A stretch of DNA of 64,000 nucleotides from Bradyrhizobium frederickii (GTDB taxonomy: Bacteria > Pseudomonadota > Alphaproteobacteria > Rhizobiales > Xanthobacteraceae), in assembly GCF_004570865.1 (NCBI RefSeq), contig NZ_SPQS01000002.1, forward strand, positions 496,001-560,000. Direction: 5' to 3'. Positions 56,301-64,000 of this stretch are shown here, piece by piece. Position 1 is the stretch's first letter. Each line of letters starts with the position of its first letter. The translations under genes and the position numbers were made by a program. A model generated the notes under the pieces. That model had not been told where the DNA came from. It made no database searches and worked only from the letters and a program-made list of their open reading frames with translations.

Positions 56301-56800
56301 GCCATCCGGTGGAATTCTTGCGCGAGATGTTTTCGCGCGAGCGGATCGTCGCCTGCAAGGAGATCAGCCACGAGAACGAGCGCCGCCGCGTCCGCTGCGC
56401 CGGCGTGGTGCTGGTGCGGCAGCGACCGGGCAGCGCCAGCGGCGTCGTGTTCATGACGCTGGAGGACGAAACCGGCATCGCCAATGTCGTGGTGTGGCCC
56501 AAGATCATGGAGCAGTATCGCAAGGAGGTGATGGGCGCGCGGCTCATCGAGGTTCACGGCTATATCCAGAGCAGCCCCGAAAAGGTGACGCATCTGATCG
56601 CCCAGCGCATGATCGATCGCTCGCACGATCTGGTCGGCCTCGCCAACGATGCCTTGAGCCGCCAGCATCCGGTGCCGGCAGGCGCCACATTGGTCGAGCC
56701 GCTCAACGAAGACCCTCGCGCGCTCGCGGACATGCCGGCGCAAAAGATCCGCCACCCCTGCAACGTCCGCATCCTGCCGCCGTCGCGGGATTTTCATTGA
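53318..56800 (+). CDS. dnaE2: Error-prone DNA polymerase DnaE2
   Basis: A 1160-residue C-family polymerase for SOS translesion synthesis with ImuA/ImuB. N-terminal PHP domain ([20 protein letters not shown]), palm with [16 protein letters not shown] and [16 protein letters not shown], fingers ([22 protein letters not shown] region), a helix-hairpin-helix near [17 protein letters not shown] and a C-terminal OB fold. Residues 843-884 come from an in-frame palindromic repeat inserted between the fingers end and the HhH domain. The reading frame stays open through it, so the enzyme may still work. ATG 53318 overlaps the imuB stop. Confidence 0.94.
   Translation: [1160 protein letters not shown]
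55846..55969. repeat. Palindromic repeat inserted in dnaE2 (family B)
   Basis: GTCATTCCGGGGCG at 55846-55859 is exactly reverse-complemented at 55956-55969 (CGCCCCGGAATGAC), with internal GGAATCC/GGATTC and GCGCAATTGCGC symmetry. This is the type of 120-nt element normally found between genes in this group of genomes. Here it is read through as about 42 residues ([15 protein letters not shown] and further) without a stop. Confidence 0.85.
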
Positions 56801-56828
56801 GGGTGTCGTTACGGTACCGCTCGTTCAC

Positions 56829-56958
56829 CGTCACCCTGAGGTGGCCGCTCCTTCAGCGGCCCTCGAAGGGCGACGGCCCGGCTGCATCGGGGCCGTGCAT
56901 CCTTCGAGGCTCCCGGCGCGATGCTCTTGCATCGCGCCACTCGCGCCTCAGGATGACG
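56829..56958. repeat. 130-bp palindromic repeat, left copy (family C)
   Basis: Opens CGTCACCCTGAGG and closes CCTCAGGATGACG, with CCTCGAAGGG paired to CCTTCGAGG. Close to the 57826-57955 copy in length, order and sequence, and both are followed by GAACTGGCA. It lies between the ends of dnaE2 and the SDR gene. Confidence 0.85.
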
Positions 56959-56980
56959 GAACTGGCAGGAGGCGGTGCCC

Positions 56981-57751
56981 TCAAAAATTCACCCGGTTCG
57001 AGATCGCGCCGTCCACGATGAGATTCGATCCCGTCGTGAACCCGGATACCGGGCTCGCCAGAAACACCGCGGCATTCGCGATCTCCTGCGGCGTTGCCAT
57101 GCGGCCGGTCGGGTTGCGCTTCATCGCGTCGTTGTAACGCTCCGGCATGTTCTTCTCGATCATCTCCCAGACGCCGCCCTTGAAATAGACGGTGCCTGGC
57201 GACACTACATTCACGCGGATCTTCTTCTTGGCGTATTGCCGCGCCAGGCCCTTGGCCATGTGGATCAGCGCCGCCTTGATCGGGCCGTAGGAGCTGGCCG
57301 TGTCGGCCTGCGCCGCCGAGATCGAGGAGATGATGACGACGGCGGCATCGCCGCTTCTCTCGCCGCTGGCCTCGAGAAACGGCCGCGCGGCGTCGAACGC
57401 ATGCACGGCGCCGAGCAGATCGAGCCGGAAATTCTGTTCCCACGAAGCCGCGTCGTGGCCCTGCGCCATCGCGCCGGCATTGGCGAACAGCAGGTCGATG
57501 CCGCCAAGCTCCTTTGCCGCGCCTTCGATCCACGATTTCAACGCCGCACCGTCGGTGACGTCGACCGGGCCGCCGGTGGCGTTGACGCCGCTCGCCTTCA
57601 GTTCAGCGACGGTGGCCGCGACCTGATCTGCATTGCGCGCGCACACCGCGACATTGGCGCCTTCACCGGCGAGCGTCGCCGCAATCGCCCGCCCGATGCC
57701 GCGCGTGCCGCCGAGCACGATGGCGTTCTTGCCTTTGAGACTGAGATCCAT
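56981..57751 (-). CDS. SDR-family oxidoreductase
   Basis: A 256-residue short-chain dehydrogenase/reductase. Cofactor motif GGTRGIGRAIA (residues 14-24; TGxxxGxG variant), NAG in LLFANAGAM near residue 89, catalytic Ser in VVIISSISA and the YxxxK motif SSYGPIKAALIHMA (Tyr near 155, Lys near 159). NAD(P)-dependent oxidation or reduction of an unknown alcohol or ketone. ATG 57751 follows AAGGAG; the frame extends upstream into a repeat and is not coding. It is flanked on both sides by copies of the same 130-bp repeat. Confidence 0.93.
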   Translation of the reverse strand: MDLSLKGKNAIVLGGTRGIGRAIAATLAGEGANVAVCARNADQVAATVAELKASGVNATGGPVDVTDGAALKSWIEGAAKELGGIDLLFANAGAMAQGHDAASWEQNFRLDLLGAVHAFDAARPFLEASGERSGDAAVVIISSISAAQADTASSYGPIKAALIHMAKGLARQYAKKKIRVNVVSPGTVYFKGGVWEMIEKNMPERYNDAMKRNPTGRMATPQEIANAAVFLASPVSGFTTGSNLIVDGAISNRVNF

Positions 57752-57825
57752 TGTTGGACTCCTTGTTTGTGGTAGCGGAGAATGTAGCCGCGTAACGAGC
57801 GTCACCGCAAATTCCGCTCCATCGC

Positions 57826-57955
57826 CGTCATCCTGAGGTGCCGGAGCGTAGCGGAGGCCTCGAAGGATAACGGCCTGGCCGTCGCCGCGGCCGTGCATCC
57901 TTCGAGGCTCAACTTGCGATGCGGTGCATCGCAAGCCTCGCGCCTCAGGATGACG
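57826..57955. repeat. 130-bp palindromic repeat, right copy (family C)
   Basis: CGTCATCCTGAGG to CCTCAGGATGACG, with CCTCGAAGGAT paired to ATCCTTCGAGG and an inner GCGATGC-GGT-GCATCGC hairpin. Same orientation and length as the copy at 56829. Confidence 0.85.
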
Positions 57956-57983
57956 GAACTGGCATTGGAGGACATGCCACCCC

Positions 57984-58271
57984 TCACTCCGGTGCAGCCC
58001 CCACCGGCGGGCCGCCGGGCGGGCGGTGCAGGAAGGTTAGCGACGCATAGGCGCCGGCCCAGGAGCCGATCGCGGCGAAGGCGACGTAGAACGCGTTTTC
58101 GGTGTAGCTGATCACGGCATAGGAGGAGAGCAGGTACCAGACCGCGCTCCAGTTCGCCGCAGGAATGCGCTTGCGCGCGATCACGGCCGAGGTGAACATG
58201 ACATAGACGGCGTCGGTAGCCGCCGTCGCGATGAATACGGCACCTGCGATGAGGGGATCGATGGCGGCCAT
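57984..58271 (-). CDS. Small conserved membrane protein
   Basis: A 95-residue protein with three hydrophobic segments: LIAGAVFIATAATDAVYVMF, SAVWYLLSSYAVISYTENAF and AFAAIGSWAGAYASLTFL. The short C-terminus is Pro/Gly-rich. I do not recognise a family; it looks like the small membrane proteins conserved across Bradyrhizobium. It is divergent from the CoA-transferase gene with a 56-bp gap. Confidence 0.6.
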   Translation of the reverse strand: MAAIDPLIAGAVFIATAATDAVYVMFTSAVIARKRIPAANWSAVWYLLSSYAVISYTENAFYVAFAAIGSWAGAYASLTFLHRPPGGPPVGAAPE

Positions 58272-58327
58272 TGCATTCCCTTATGTGCTGATGGATGGTC
58301 GTAAAAAAGTAAGGGAGAGAGGCGGCC

Positions 58328-59752
58328 ATGCAAAGCCCCGCCGATATTCTCGGGGATATCTGGACCTCCGCCGGCGGCGATCCGGCTGCGCTCGAACACG
58401 TGCGGCTGACCGGCGAGGAACCGCAGATTCCGTCCTCATTTCGTGTTGCTGTCGCCGGCCAGACCACGATCGCCGCCGCCGGCCTCGCCGCGGCCGAGAT
58501 CTGGCGGCTGCGCAGCGGGCAGATGCAAGACGTCTCCGTCGACATGCGCCACGCCGTCGCCGAATGCCGCTCCGAACGCTATCTGCGCGTCGACGACAAG
58601 CCGCCGCCGCCGGCCTGGGACGCGATTGCCGGCGTCTACAGGACCGGCGACAGCCGCTTCGTTCGCTGCCACACCAACTTTCCGCACCATCGCGAGGCCG
58701 TCTGCGAGGTGCTCGGTTGCGAGCCGGAGCGCGACAAGGTGCAGGCCGCGCTGATGCAATGGAGGGGCGAGGATTTCGAGACGGCTGCTTACGCGGCGGG
58801 CGGCGTGGTTGCGCTGATGCGGAGCTATGAGGAATGGTCTGCGCTGGCGCAGGCGCGCGCGCTCGCGCAATTGCCGCTGATCTCGATCGAGAAGATCGGC
58901 GAAGCCCCGCCAAAGGCGTGGCCCCAAGAATCGTCGAAAGGATTACCAAACAACGATCGTCCGCTCTCCGGCCTTCGTGTGCTCGATCTCTCCCGCGTCA
59001 TCGCAGGCCCGGTCGCCGGCCGCACGCTCGCTGCGCACGGCGCTGATGTGCTGCTGGTGTCGGGGCCGGAGCTGCCCGCCATTGACTGGCTCACCATCGA
59101 TACCGGCCGCGGCAAGCTCACCACCTTCATTGAGCTGAAGACCGACACGGGCAGGGCGCAATTGCGCGAACTGCTGGAGGACGCCGACATCTTCTCGCAA
59201 GGCTATCGCCCGTGTGCGCTTGCAGCCCTGGGCTTTTCGCCGGAGGACGCAGCGAAGATCAATCCGGGCATCGTTTACGTGACGCTGTCGGCTTATGGCC
59301 ATGCCGGGCCCTGGGCCGGGCGCCGCGGCTTCGATTCCCTGGTGCAGACCGCGACCGGATTCAATCACGCCGAAGGCCAGGCCGCCGGCCTCGATACTCC
59401 CAAGGAATTGCCGGCGCAGATGCTCGACCACGCCACCGGCTATCTGATGGCGTTCGGTGCGATGATGGCCAGGATGCGCCAGGCCCGCGACGGCGGCAGT
59501 TGGCACGTACGCGTGTCGTTGGCGCAGACCGGACGCTGGCTGTGGAATCTCGGCCGGCTCGATGACGGACTGAATGCCCCGGATCTTGCGGGCGAGGCCG
59601 TACATGCTGCGTTCATCGAAAGCATGCCATCTGGATTCGGCATGTTGAAGGCGGCGCGCCATTCGGCGCTGCTGTCGACGACACCGGCGCAATGGTCTCG
59701 TCCGGCGATGCCGCTCGGCAGTCATCCGGCACATTGGCCGGCGCGAAGCTGA
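58328..59752 (+). CDS. Class III CoA-transferase (CaiB/BaiF family)
   Basis: A 474-residue protein. The CaiB fold is seen in the second half: PLSGLRVLDLSRVIAGPVAGRTLAAHGADV, ADIFSQGYRPCALAALGFS, VYVTLSAYGHAGPWAGRRGFDSLVQTATG. The first 200 residues carry a divergent second copy of the fold (FRVAVAGQTTIAAAGLAAAE), as in long, double-domain members. Family members move CoA between carboxylic acids; the substrate cannot be told. ATG follows GGGAGAGAGG. Confidence 0.85.
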   Translation: MQSPADILGDIWTSAGGDPAALEHVRLTGEEPQIPSSFRVAVAGQTTIAAAGLAAAEIWRLRSGQMQDVSVDMRHAVAECRSERYLRVDDKPPPPAWDAIAGVYRTGDSRFVRCHTNFPHHREAVCEVLGCEPERDKVQAALMQWRGEDFETAAYAAGGVVALMRSYEEWSALAQARALAQLPLISIEKIGEAPPKAWPQESSKGLPNNDRPLSGLRVLDLSRVIAGPVAGRTLAAHGADVLLVSGPELPAIDWLTIDTGRGKLTTFIELKTDTGRAQLRELLEDADIFSQGYRPCALAALGFSPEDAAKINPGIVYVTLSAYGHAGPWAGRRGFDSLVQTATGFNHAEGQAAGLDTPKELPAQMLDHATGYLMAFGAMMARMRQARDGGSWHVRVSLAQTGRWLWNLGRLDDGLNAPDLAGEAVHAAFIESMPSGFGMLKAARHSALLSTTPAQWSRPAMPLGSHPAHWPARS

Positions 59753-59897
59753 CACGAAGCTGACATGTCGCAAAATTTTCACGCAAACCGGAAGGCGCCC
59801 AGCGTTTTTTAGGTTGTTTGAAATTCCAGTTCGGCACTATTAGCGCAACCGACAAGGCAGACATCTGCCGAGATCGTCGCAGACACGACCGGGCTCC

Positions 59898-61142
59898 ATG
59901 GTGGTTGAAAATACCAAGCGATTGCAGGCGTTTACAAAACAACGGGTGATCACATCCGTAGTTTTACTAGCTCTTGCCGGCGCCGGTGCCTACGGCTTCC
60001 TCGCTTTGGGGCCGAAGGAAAAGAAGCACTCCGAAATCTCCAGCCAGTCGCGCCGGAATGCGCAGACCTTCACGCCGACGCCGTCCGAATGGGCGACGCT
60101 GACGATCGAGCCGGTCAAGGCTCGCGCCTTCCGCGCCGAATACGTCACCGAGGGCAAGGTCGCTGTCGATGAGGACCGTTCGACGCCGGTGTTCTCGCCC
60201 TATGCCGGCCGCGTCACCAAGCTGCTGGCCAAGCCGGGTGAGACGCTGAAGCAGGGTCAACCGCTGTTCACGATCGAGGCCGCCGACACGGTGCAGGCCC
60301 AGAACGATTTCATCGCGGCGATGACCTCGCAGAACAAGGCGAAGTCGGCGCTCGAGCTCTCCGACATCCAGTTCAAGCGCGCCAAGGACCTCTATGAGGG
60401 TCATGCCATTCCGCTGAAGGACTATCAGCAGGCGGAAGCGACGCAGGTTCAGGCGCGCAACGACATGCGCTCCTCGCAGACCGCGCTGGAAGCCGCGCGC
60501 AACAAGCTGCGCATCCTCGGCTTCACCGACGAGACCATCAAGGCGTTCCAGGACAAAGGCGCCATCAACCCGGAAGTCACGATCTATTCGCCGATCGCCG
60601 GCACGGTGGTGCAGCGCAAGATCGGCCCCGGTCAGTACGTCAATTCCGGCGCCAGCGATCCGGTCTTCGTGATCGGCGACCTCTCCACCGTCTGGCTCAC
60701 CGCCTTCGTGCGCGAGAGCGACGCCGCTGCCGTGTGCATCGGTCAGGACATCACCGTGAACGTGATGGCGCTGCCGGGTCGTCTGCTCACCGCCAAGATC
60801 AACTACGTCGCCGCCGCGATCGATCCCAGCACCCGCCGCCTGCTGGTGCGCGCCACCATCGACAACAAGGACGGCCTGCTCAAGCCGGAGATGTTCGCCA
60901 ACGTCACGATCTACTCGGCCGGCGACCGCGCCGCGCCGGCGGTGCCGAAACAGGCCTTGATCTACGAAGCCGACAAGGTTCGCATCTGGGTCGCGCGTGA
61001 GGACAAATCGGTCGAGCTGCGCCAGATCAAGATCGGGCTCATCAACGGCAACCTCGTCGAGGTCAACGACAATCTGAAACCCGGCGAGCAGATCGTCACC
61101 AAAGGCAGCCTGTTCATCGACCGCGCGGCGTCCGGCAGCTGA
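59898..61142 (+). CDS. RND efflux periplasmic adaptor subunit (CusB/CzcB-like)
   Basis: A 414-residue membrane-fusion protein. N-terminal membrane anchor (ITSVVLLALAGAGAYGFLAL), a lipoyl/hairpin pair (SPYAGRVTKLLAKPGETLKQGQPLF and IYSPIAGTVVQRKIGPGQYV) around a coiled coil (about 125-200), then beta-barrel and membrane-proximal domains. It would link the inner-membrane pump encoded next to an outer-membrane channel. Metal-binding Met or His motifs are not evident, so the substrate may be a metal or not. Confidence 0.89.
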   Translation: MVVENTKRLQAFTKQRVITSVVLLALAGAGAYGFLALGPKEKKHSEISSQSRRNAQTFTPTPSEWATLTIEPVKARAFRAEYVTEGKVAVDEDRSTPVFSPYAGRVTKLLAKPGETLKQGQPLFTIEAADTVQAQNDFIAAMTSQNKAKSALELSDIQFKRAKDLYEGHAIPLKDYQQAEATQVQARNDMRSSQTALEAARNKLRILGFTDETIKAFQDKGAINPEVTIYSPIAGTVVQRKIGPGQYVNSGASDPVFVIGDLSTVWLTAFVRESDAAAVCIGQDITVNVMALPGRLLTAKINYVAAAIDPSTRRLLVRATIDNKDGLLKPEMFANVTIYSAGDRAAPAVPKQALIYEADKVRIWVAREDKSVELRQIKIGLINGNLVEVNDNLKPGEQIVTKGSLFIDRAASGS

Positions 61143-61190
61143 TCCAGAATGAATGTTGACGTGAATCAGGTCGCGCACGGGCTCGCTTCG

Positions 61191-61350
61191 CCTCGCCCCG
61201 CTTGCGGGGAGAGGTTGGATTGCGCTCGGCGACGCGAAGCGTCGCGCGAAGCAATCCGGATGAGGGGGATTCTCCGCGAGTCCAACTCTCACCGTCCCTG
61301 CGGAGACTCCCCCTCACCCCGACCCTCTCCCCGCAAGCGGGGAGAGGGGG
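61191..61350. repeat. Long inverted repeat between adaptor and pump genes (family D)
   Basis: CGCCCCGCTTGCGGGGAGAGG near the left end is mirrored by CCTCTCCCCGCAAGCGGGG at the right; inside, TTGGATTGCG pairs loosely with CGCGAAGCAATCC. About 160 nt within a 224-bp gap. It might reduce readthrough from adaptor to pump. Confidence 0.75.
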
Positions 61351-61366
61351 AAGGCCGTTGACCTGA

Positions 61367-64000
61367 ATGGATCGCCTCGTCGCTCTTGCCGTCAACCGGC
61401 GCTTCCTGATGGTCGGCATGTTCGTCGCTGTCTTGATCGGCGGCCTGATCGCGTTCAACCAGCTCAACATCGAGGCCTATCCCGATCCGACCCCGCCGAT
61501 GGTCGATATCGTGACGCAGAGCCCGGGACTGTCGGCGGAGGAGATCGAGCGCTACATCACGATCCCGATCGAGACCCAGGTCGCGGGCCTTAAGAACATC
61601 ACGACCATCCGCACCATCTCGCTCTACGGTCTCTCCGACGTCAAAATTCAGTTCTCCTTTGCCTACACCTATGACGAGGCGTTGCAGCAGGTGCTGAACC
61701 GCCTGGCGCAGCTCGCGCCGCTGCCGGGCAACGTGCAGCCGCAGATCTCGCCGCTGAGCCCGATCGGCGAGATCTTCCGCTACCGTCTCGTGGGGCCGCC
61801 GAACTACAGCGTGCTCGATCTCAAGACCATCCAGGACTGGATCCTGCAGCGCCGCTTCCGCGCCGTGCCTGGGGTCATCGACGTCACCGGGTGGGGTGGC
61901 AAGAGCAAGACCTACGAGCTCCAGGTCGATTTCAACAAGCTGGTCGCCAATGGGCTGACGCTGCCGCAATTGCTGCAGGCGGTCGGCAATTCCAACGTCA
62001 ATGTCGGCGGCAACACCGTCAATATCGGCCAGCAATCGGCCGTCGTGCGCGGCGTCGGCCTGATCCGGTCGATCGACGATCTCGCCAACACCATGGTGGC
62101 GCAGACCGGCGGCAATCCGGTGCTGGTCAAGGACGTCGCCACCGTCACCGTCGGCCAGAAGCCGCGCCTCGGCATTGCCGGCCTCGACGAGGCCGACGAC
62201 ATCGTGCAGGGCATCGTCCTGATGCGGCGCGGCGAGCAGAGCTCGCCGACCATCAAGCGTGTCCACCAGCTCGTCCAGACCATCAACAATTCCAGCATCC
62301 TGCCGCCCGGCGTGCGCATCGAGCGCATCTACGACCGCGGCGACCTGATCGAGCTCACCACTCACACGGTGCTGCACAACATGGTGGTCGGCATTCTCTT
62401 GATCGTGCTGTTGCAGTGGATCTTCCTCGGCGATCTGCGCAGCGCGCTGATCGTCGGCGCCACCATTCCGTTCGCGCTGTTCTTCGCCGTCATCATCCTG
62501 GTGCTGCGCGGCGAATCGGCCAATTTGCTGTCGGTCGGCGCGATCGATTTCGGCCTGATCGTCGATGCCACCGTCATCATGGTGGAGGCGATCTTCCGTC
62601 GCCTGACGCAGACGACGCCGATGTCGGAATCCGAGCACATGTCCAACGAGACGCTGTTCGGCATGAAGAGCCACGCCATCCTCAGCGCGGCCGCCGACGT
62701 CTCGCGCTCGATCTTCTTCGCTGCGGCGATCATCATCGCGGCCTTCCTGCCGTTGTTCACGCTGTCGGGCGTCGAGGGCAACATCTTCGGTCCGATGGCC
62801 CGCACCTATGCCTATGCGCTGGCCGGCGGGCTGCTTGCGACGTTCACCGTCACGCCGGCGCTGTCCGCGATCATCCTGCCCGCGCATGTCGAGGAAACCG
62901 AGACCAGGGTCATGCTGATCCTGCACCGCTTGTACTCGCCGCTGCTGCAATGGGCGGTCGCCAATCGCAACATCGTGCTTGGCGGCGCGGTCGGCCTCGT
63001 GCTGATGACGGTGGCGCTCAGCCGGCTGCTCGGCCTCGAATTCCTGCCGAAGCTGGAAGAGGGCAATCTGTGGATTCGCGCCACGCTGCCGCCGACCATC
63101 TCGCTCCAGGAAGGCAATTCCTACGTCAACGAGATGCGCAAGGTGATCCGCGCCCGGCCCGAGGTCGAGTCCGTCGTATCGCAGCACGGCCGTCCCGACG
63201 ACGGCACCGACGCCGCCGGCTTCTTCAACGCCGAGTTCTTCGCCCCGCTCAAGCCCGTGAGCCAGTGGCCCGGCACCCGCGACAAGGAGGAGCTGACCGC
63301 GCAATTGCTCAAGCAGCTCGATGACCGCTTCCCCGGCGTCGAGTTCAACTTCTCGCAATATCTCCAGGACAACGTCTCCGAAGCCGTCTCCGGCGTGAAG
63401 GGCGAGAACTCGATCAAGCTGTTCGGCAGCGACCTCCAGGCGCTCACCGACACCGCCAACAAGATCAAGCAGGTGCTGGCCACGGTGCAGGGCGTCACCG
63501 ATCTTGCGGTCTTCACCTCGCTTGGCCAGCCGACCGTCCAGATCGACATCGACCGCGCCAAGGCCGCGCGCTATGGCCTTGCGCCGGGCGACATCAATGC
63601 CACGATCAAGGTCGCGATCGGCGGCGACACCGCGGGAGACCTCTACGAGCCGGGCAGCGATCGTCACTTCCCGATCATCGTCCGCCTCGCGCCGGAATAT
63701 CGCAGGAGCGCGGAGGCGATCCAGAATTTGCGGATCGGCGCGCCCGGGCCGAACGGCACCGTCACCCAGATTCCCCTCAGCGAGGTCGCCAACATCAGCC
63801 TCGTGTCGGGCGCGGCCTACATTTATCGCGAGCAGCAGGAACGCTATCTGCCGATCAAATTCTCGGTGCGCGAGCGCGACCTCGGCAGCGCGATCAGCGA
63901 GGCTCAGCAGAAGATCGCGGAGCAGGTGCAGCTGCCGCCCGGCTCGCACATGGAATGGGTCGGGGAGTTCGGCAATCTCCAGGACGCGATCCGGCGGCTG
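61367..64000 (+). CDS. RND metal-efflux pump, CusA/CzcA family (3' end outside window)
   Basis: An open frame of 878 codons running off the window; the family is about 1030-1060 residues. The N-terminus (RFLMVGMFVAVLIGGLIAFNQLNIEAYPDPTPP) is typical of RND pumps. The proton-relay motif of the heavy-metal branch is visible in TM4: D394-FGLIV-D400-ATVIMV-E407, compared with DFGxxxDGAxxxxE in CzcA. Porter-domain sequence such as QSPGLSAEEIERYITIPIE and VTGWGGKSKTYELQVDFNKL follows family pattern. The start, ATG 61367, is 224 bp after the adaptor stop across a repeat. Confidence 0.92.
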   Translation, partial: MDRLVALAVNRRFLMVGMFVAVLIGGLIAFNQLNIEAYPDPTPPMVDIVTQSPGLSAEEIERYITIPIETQVAGLKNITTIRTISLYGLSDVKIQFSFAYTYDEALQQVLNRLAQLAPLPGNVQPQISPLSPIGEIFRYRLVGPPNYSVLDLKTIQDWILQRRFRAVPGVIDVTGWGGKSKTYELQVDFNKLVANGLTLPQLLQAVGNSNVNVGGNTVNIGQQSAVVRGVGLIRSIDDLANTMVAQTGGNPVLVKDVATVTVGQKPRLGIAGLDEADDIVQGIVLMRRGEQSSPTIKRVHQLVQTINNSSILPPGVRIERIYDRGDLIELTTHTVLHNMVVGILLIVLLQWIFLGDLRSALIVGATIPFALFFAVIILVLRGESANLLSVGAIDFGLIVDATVIMVEAIFRRLTQTTPMSESEHMSNETLFGMKSHAILSAAADVSRSIFFAAAIIIAAFLPLFTLSGVEGNIFGPMARTYAYALAGGLLATFTVTPALSAIILPAHVEETETRVMLILHRLYSPLLQWAVANRNIVLGGAVGLVLMTVALSRLLGLEFLPKLEEGNLWIRATLPPTISLQEGNSYVNEMRKVIRARPEVESVVSQHGRPDDGTDAAGFFNAEFFAPLKPVSQWPGTRDKEELTAQLLKQLDDRFPGVEFNFSQYLQDNVSEAVSGVKGENSIKLFGSDLQALTDTANKIKQVLATVQGVTDLAVFTSLGQPTVQIDIDRAKAARYGLAPGDINATIKVAIGGDTAGDLYEPGSDRHFPIIVRLAPEYRRSAEAIQNLRIGAPGPNGTVTQIPLSEVANISLVSGAAYIYREQQERYLPIKFSVRERDLGSAISEAQQKIAEQVQLPPGSHMEWVGEFGNLQDAIRRL

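Noticed and set aside
61289..63949. 886-codon minus-strand open frame
   Set aside because: It is the antisense shadow of the RND pump gene; its translation is rich in Arg, Asp, Gly and His without domains, as expected opposite a GC3-biased gene.
1..64000. CRISPR arrays, tRNA or rRNA genes, IS elements
   Set aside because: No regularly spaced identical repeats, no cloverleaf-like sequence and no transposase frame were found anywhere in the window.

Overview
This window looks like chromosome of a Bradyrhizobium-type alphaproteobacterium (Nitrobacteraceae, close to Bradyrhizobium/Rhodopseudomonas). Pointers are the high GC content with strong GC3 bias, the hopanoid locus including the C-2 methylase gene hpnP, a FixK-type box, an EcfG-type promoter, an alphaproteobacterial LexA box in front of imuA-imuB-dnaE2, and dense palindromic intergenic repeats of the kind common in these genomes. 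Organism and functions are inferred from sequence only; no search was run.

Layout. 0-8.1 kb: a truncated transglutaminase gene, a small TetR-controlled redox/methyltransferase operon next to the debris of another TetR gene, an HD-domain protein, an alpha/beta hydrolase, folE, and a Rieske-FAD reductase. 8.2-11.6 kb: a DUF308 membrane protein behind a FixK-like box, a branched-chain-type solute-binding protein and an acyl-CoA dehydrogenase. 11.6-17 kb: an unusual minus-strand operon (HTH protein, class I glutamine amidotransferase, M23 peptidase-like exported protein, Tat-exported D-amino-acid-oxidase-like enzyme) facing a divergent adenylate-cyclase-like gene. 17.3-19 kb: a chemoreceptor.

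19.2-42.2 kb is the hopanoid region. hpnP lies between eutB and eutC, followed by an RND/MMPL exporter. Then comes hpnC-hpnD-hpnE-shc-hpnG, which makes squalene from farnesyl diphosphate, cyclises it and processes adenosylhopane. After a 1 kb repeat-rich spacer come ispH-hpnH on the minus strand, divergent hpnN with a consensus EcfG promoter, a DUF2147 protein and hpnO. Together these supply isoprenoid precursor (IspH), build and extend the hopanoid (HpnC/D/E, Shc, HpnH, HpnG, HpnO), methylate it (HpnP) and export it (HpnN).

42.3-48.1 kb: an alpha/beta hydrolase and GMC oxidoreductase pair, an M20 amidohydrolase and a Pit phosphate transporter. 48.2-56.8 kb: an SOS cassette in which one LexA box lies between a radical-SAM plus DUF4130-UdgX operon and imuA-imuB-dnaE2; dnaE2 carries an in-frame palindromic repeat. 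57-64 kb: an SDR gene flanked by two near-identical 130-bp repeats, a small membrane protein, a class III CoA-transferase, and an RND metal-efflux adaptor and pump, the pump running off the end of the window.
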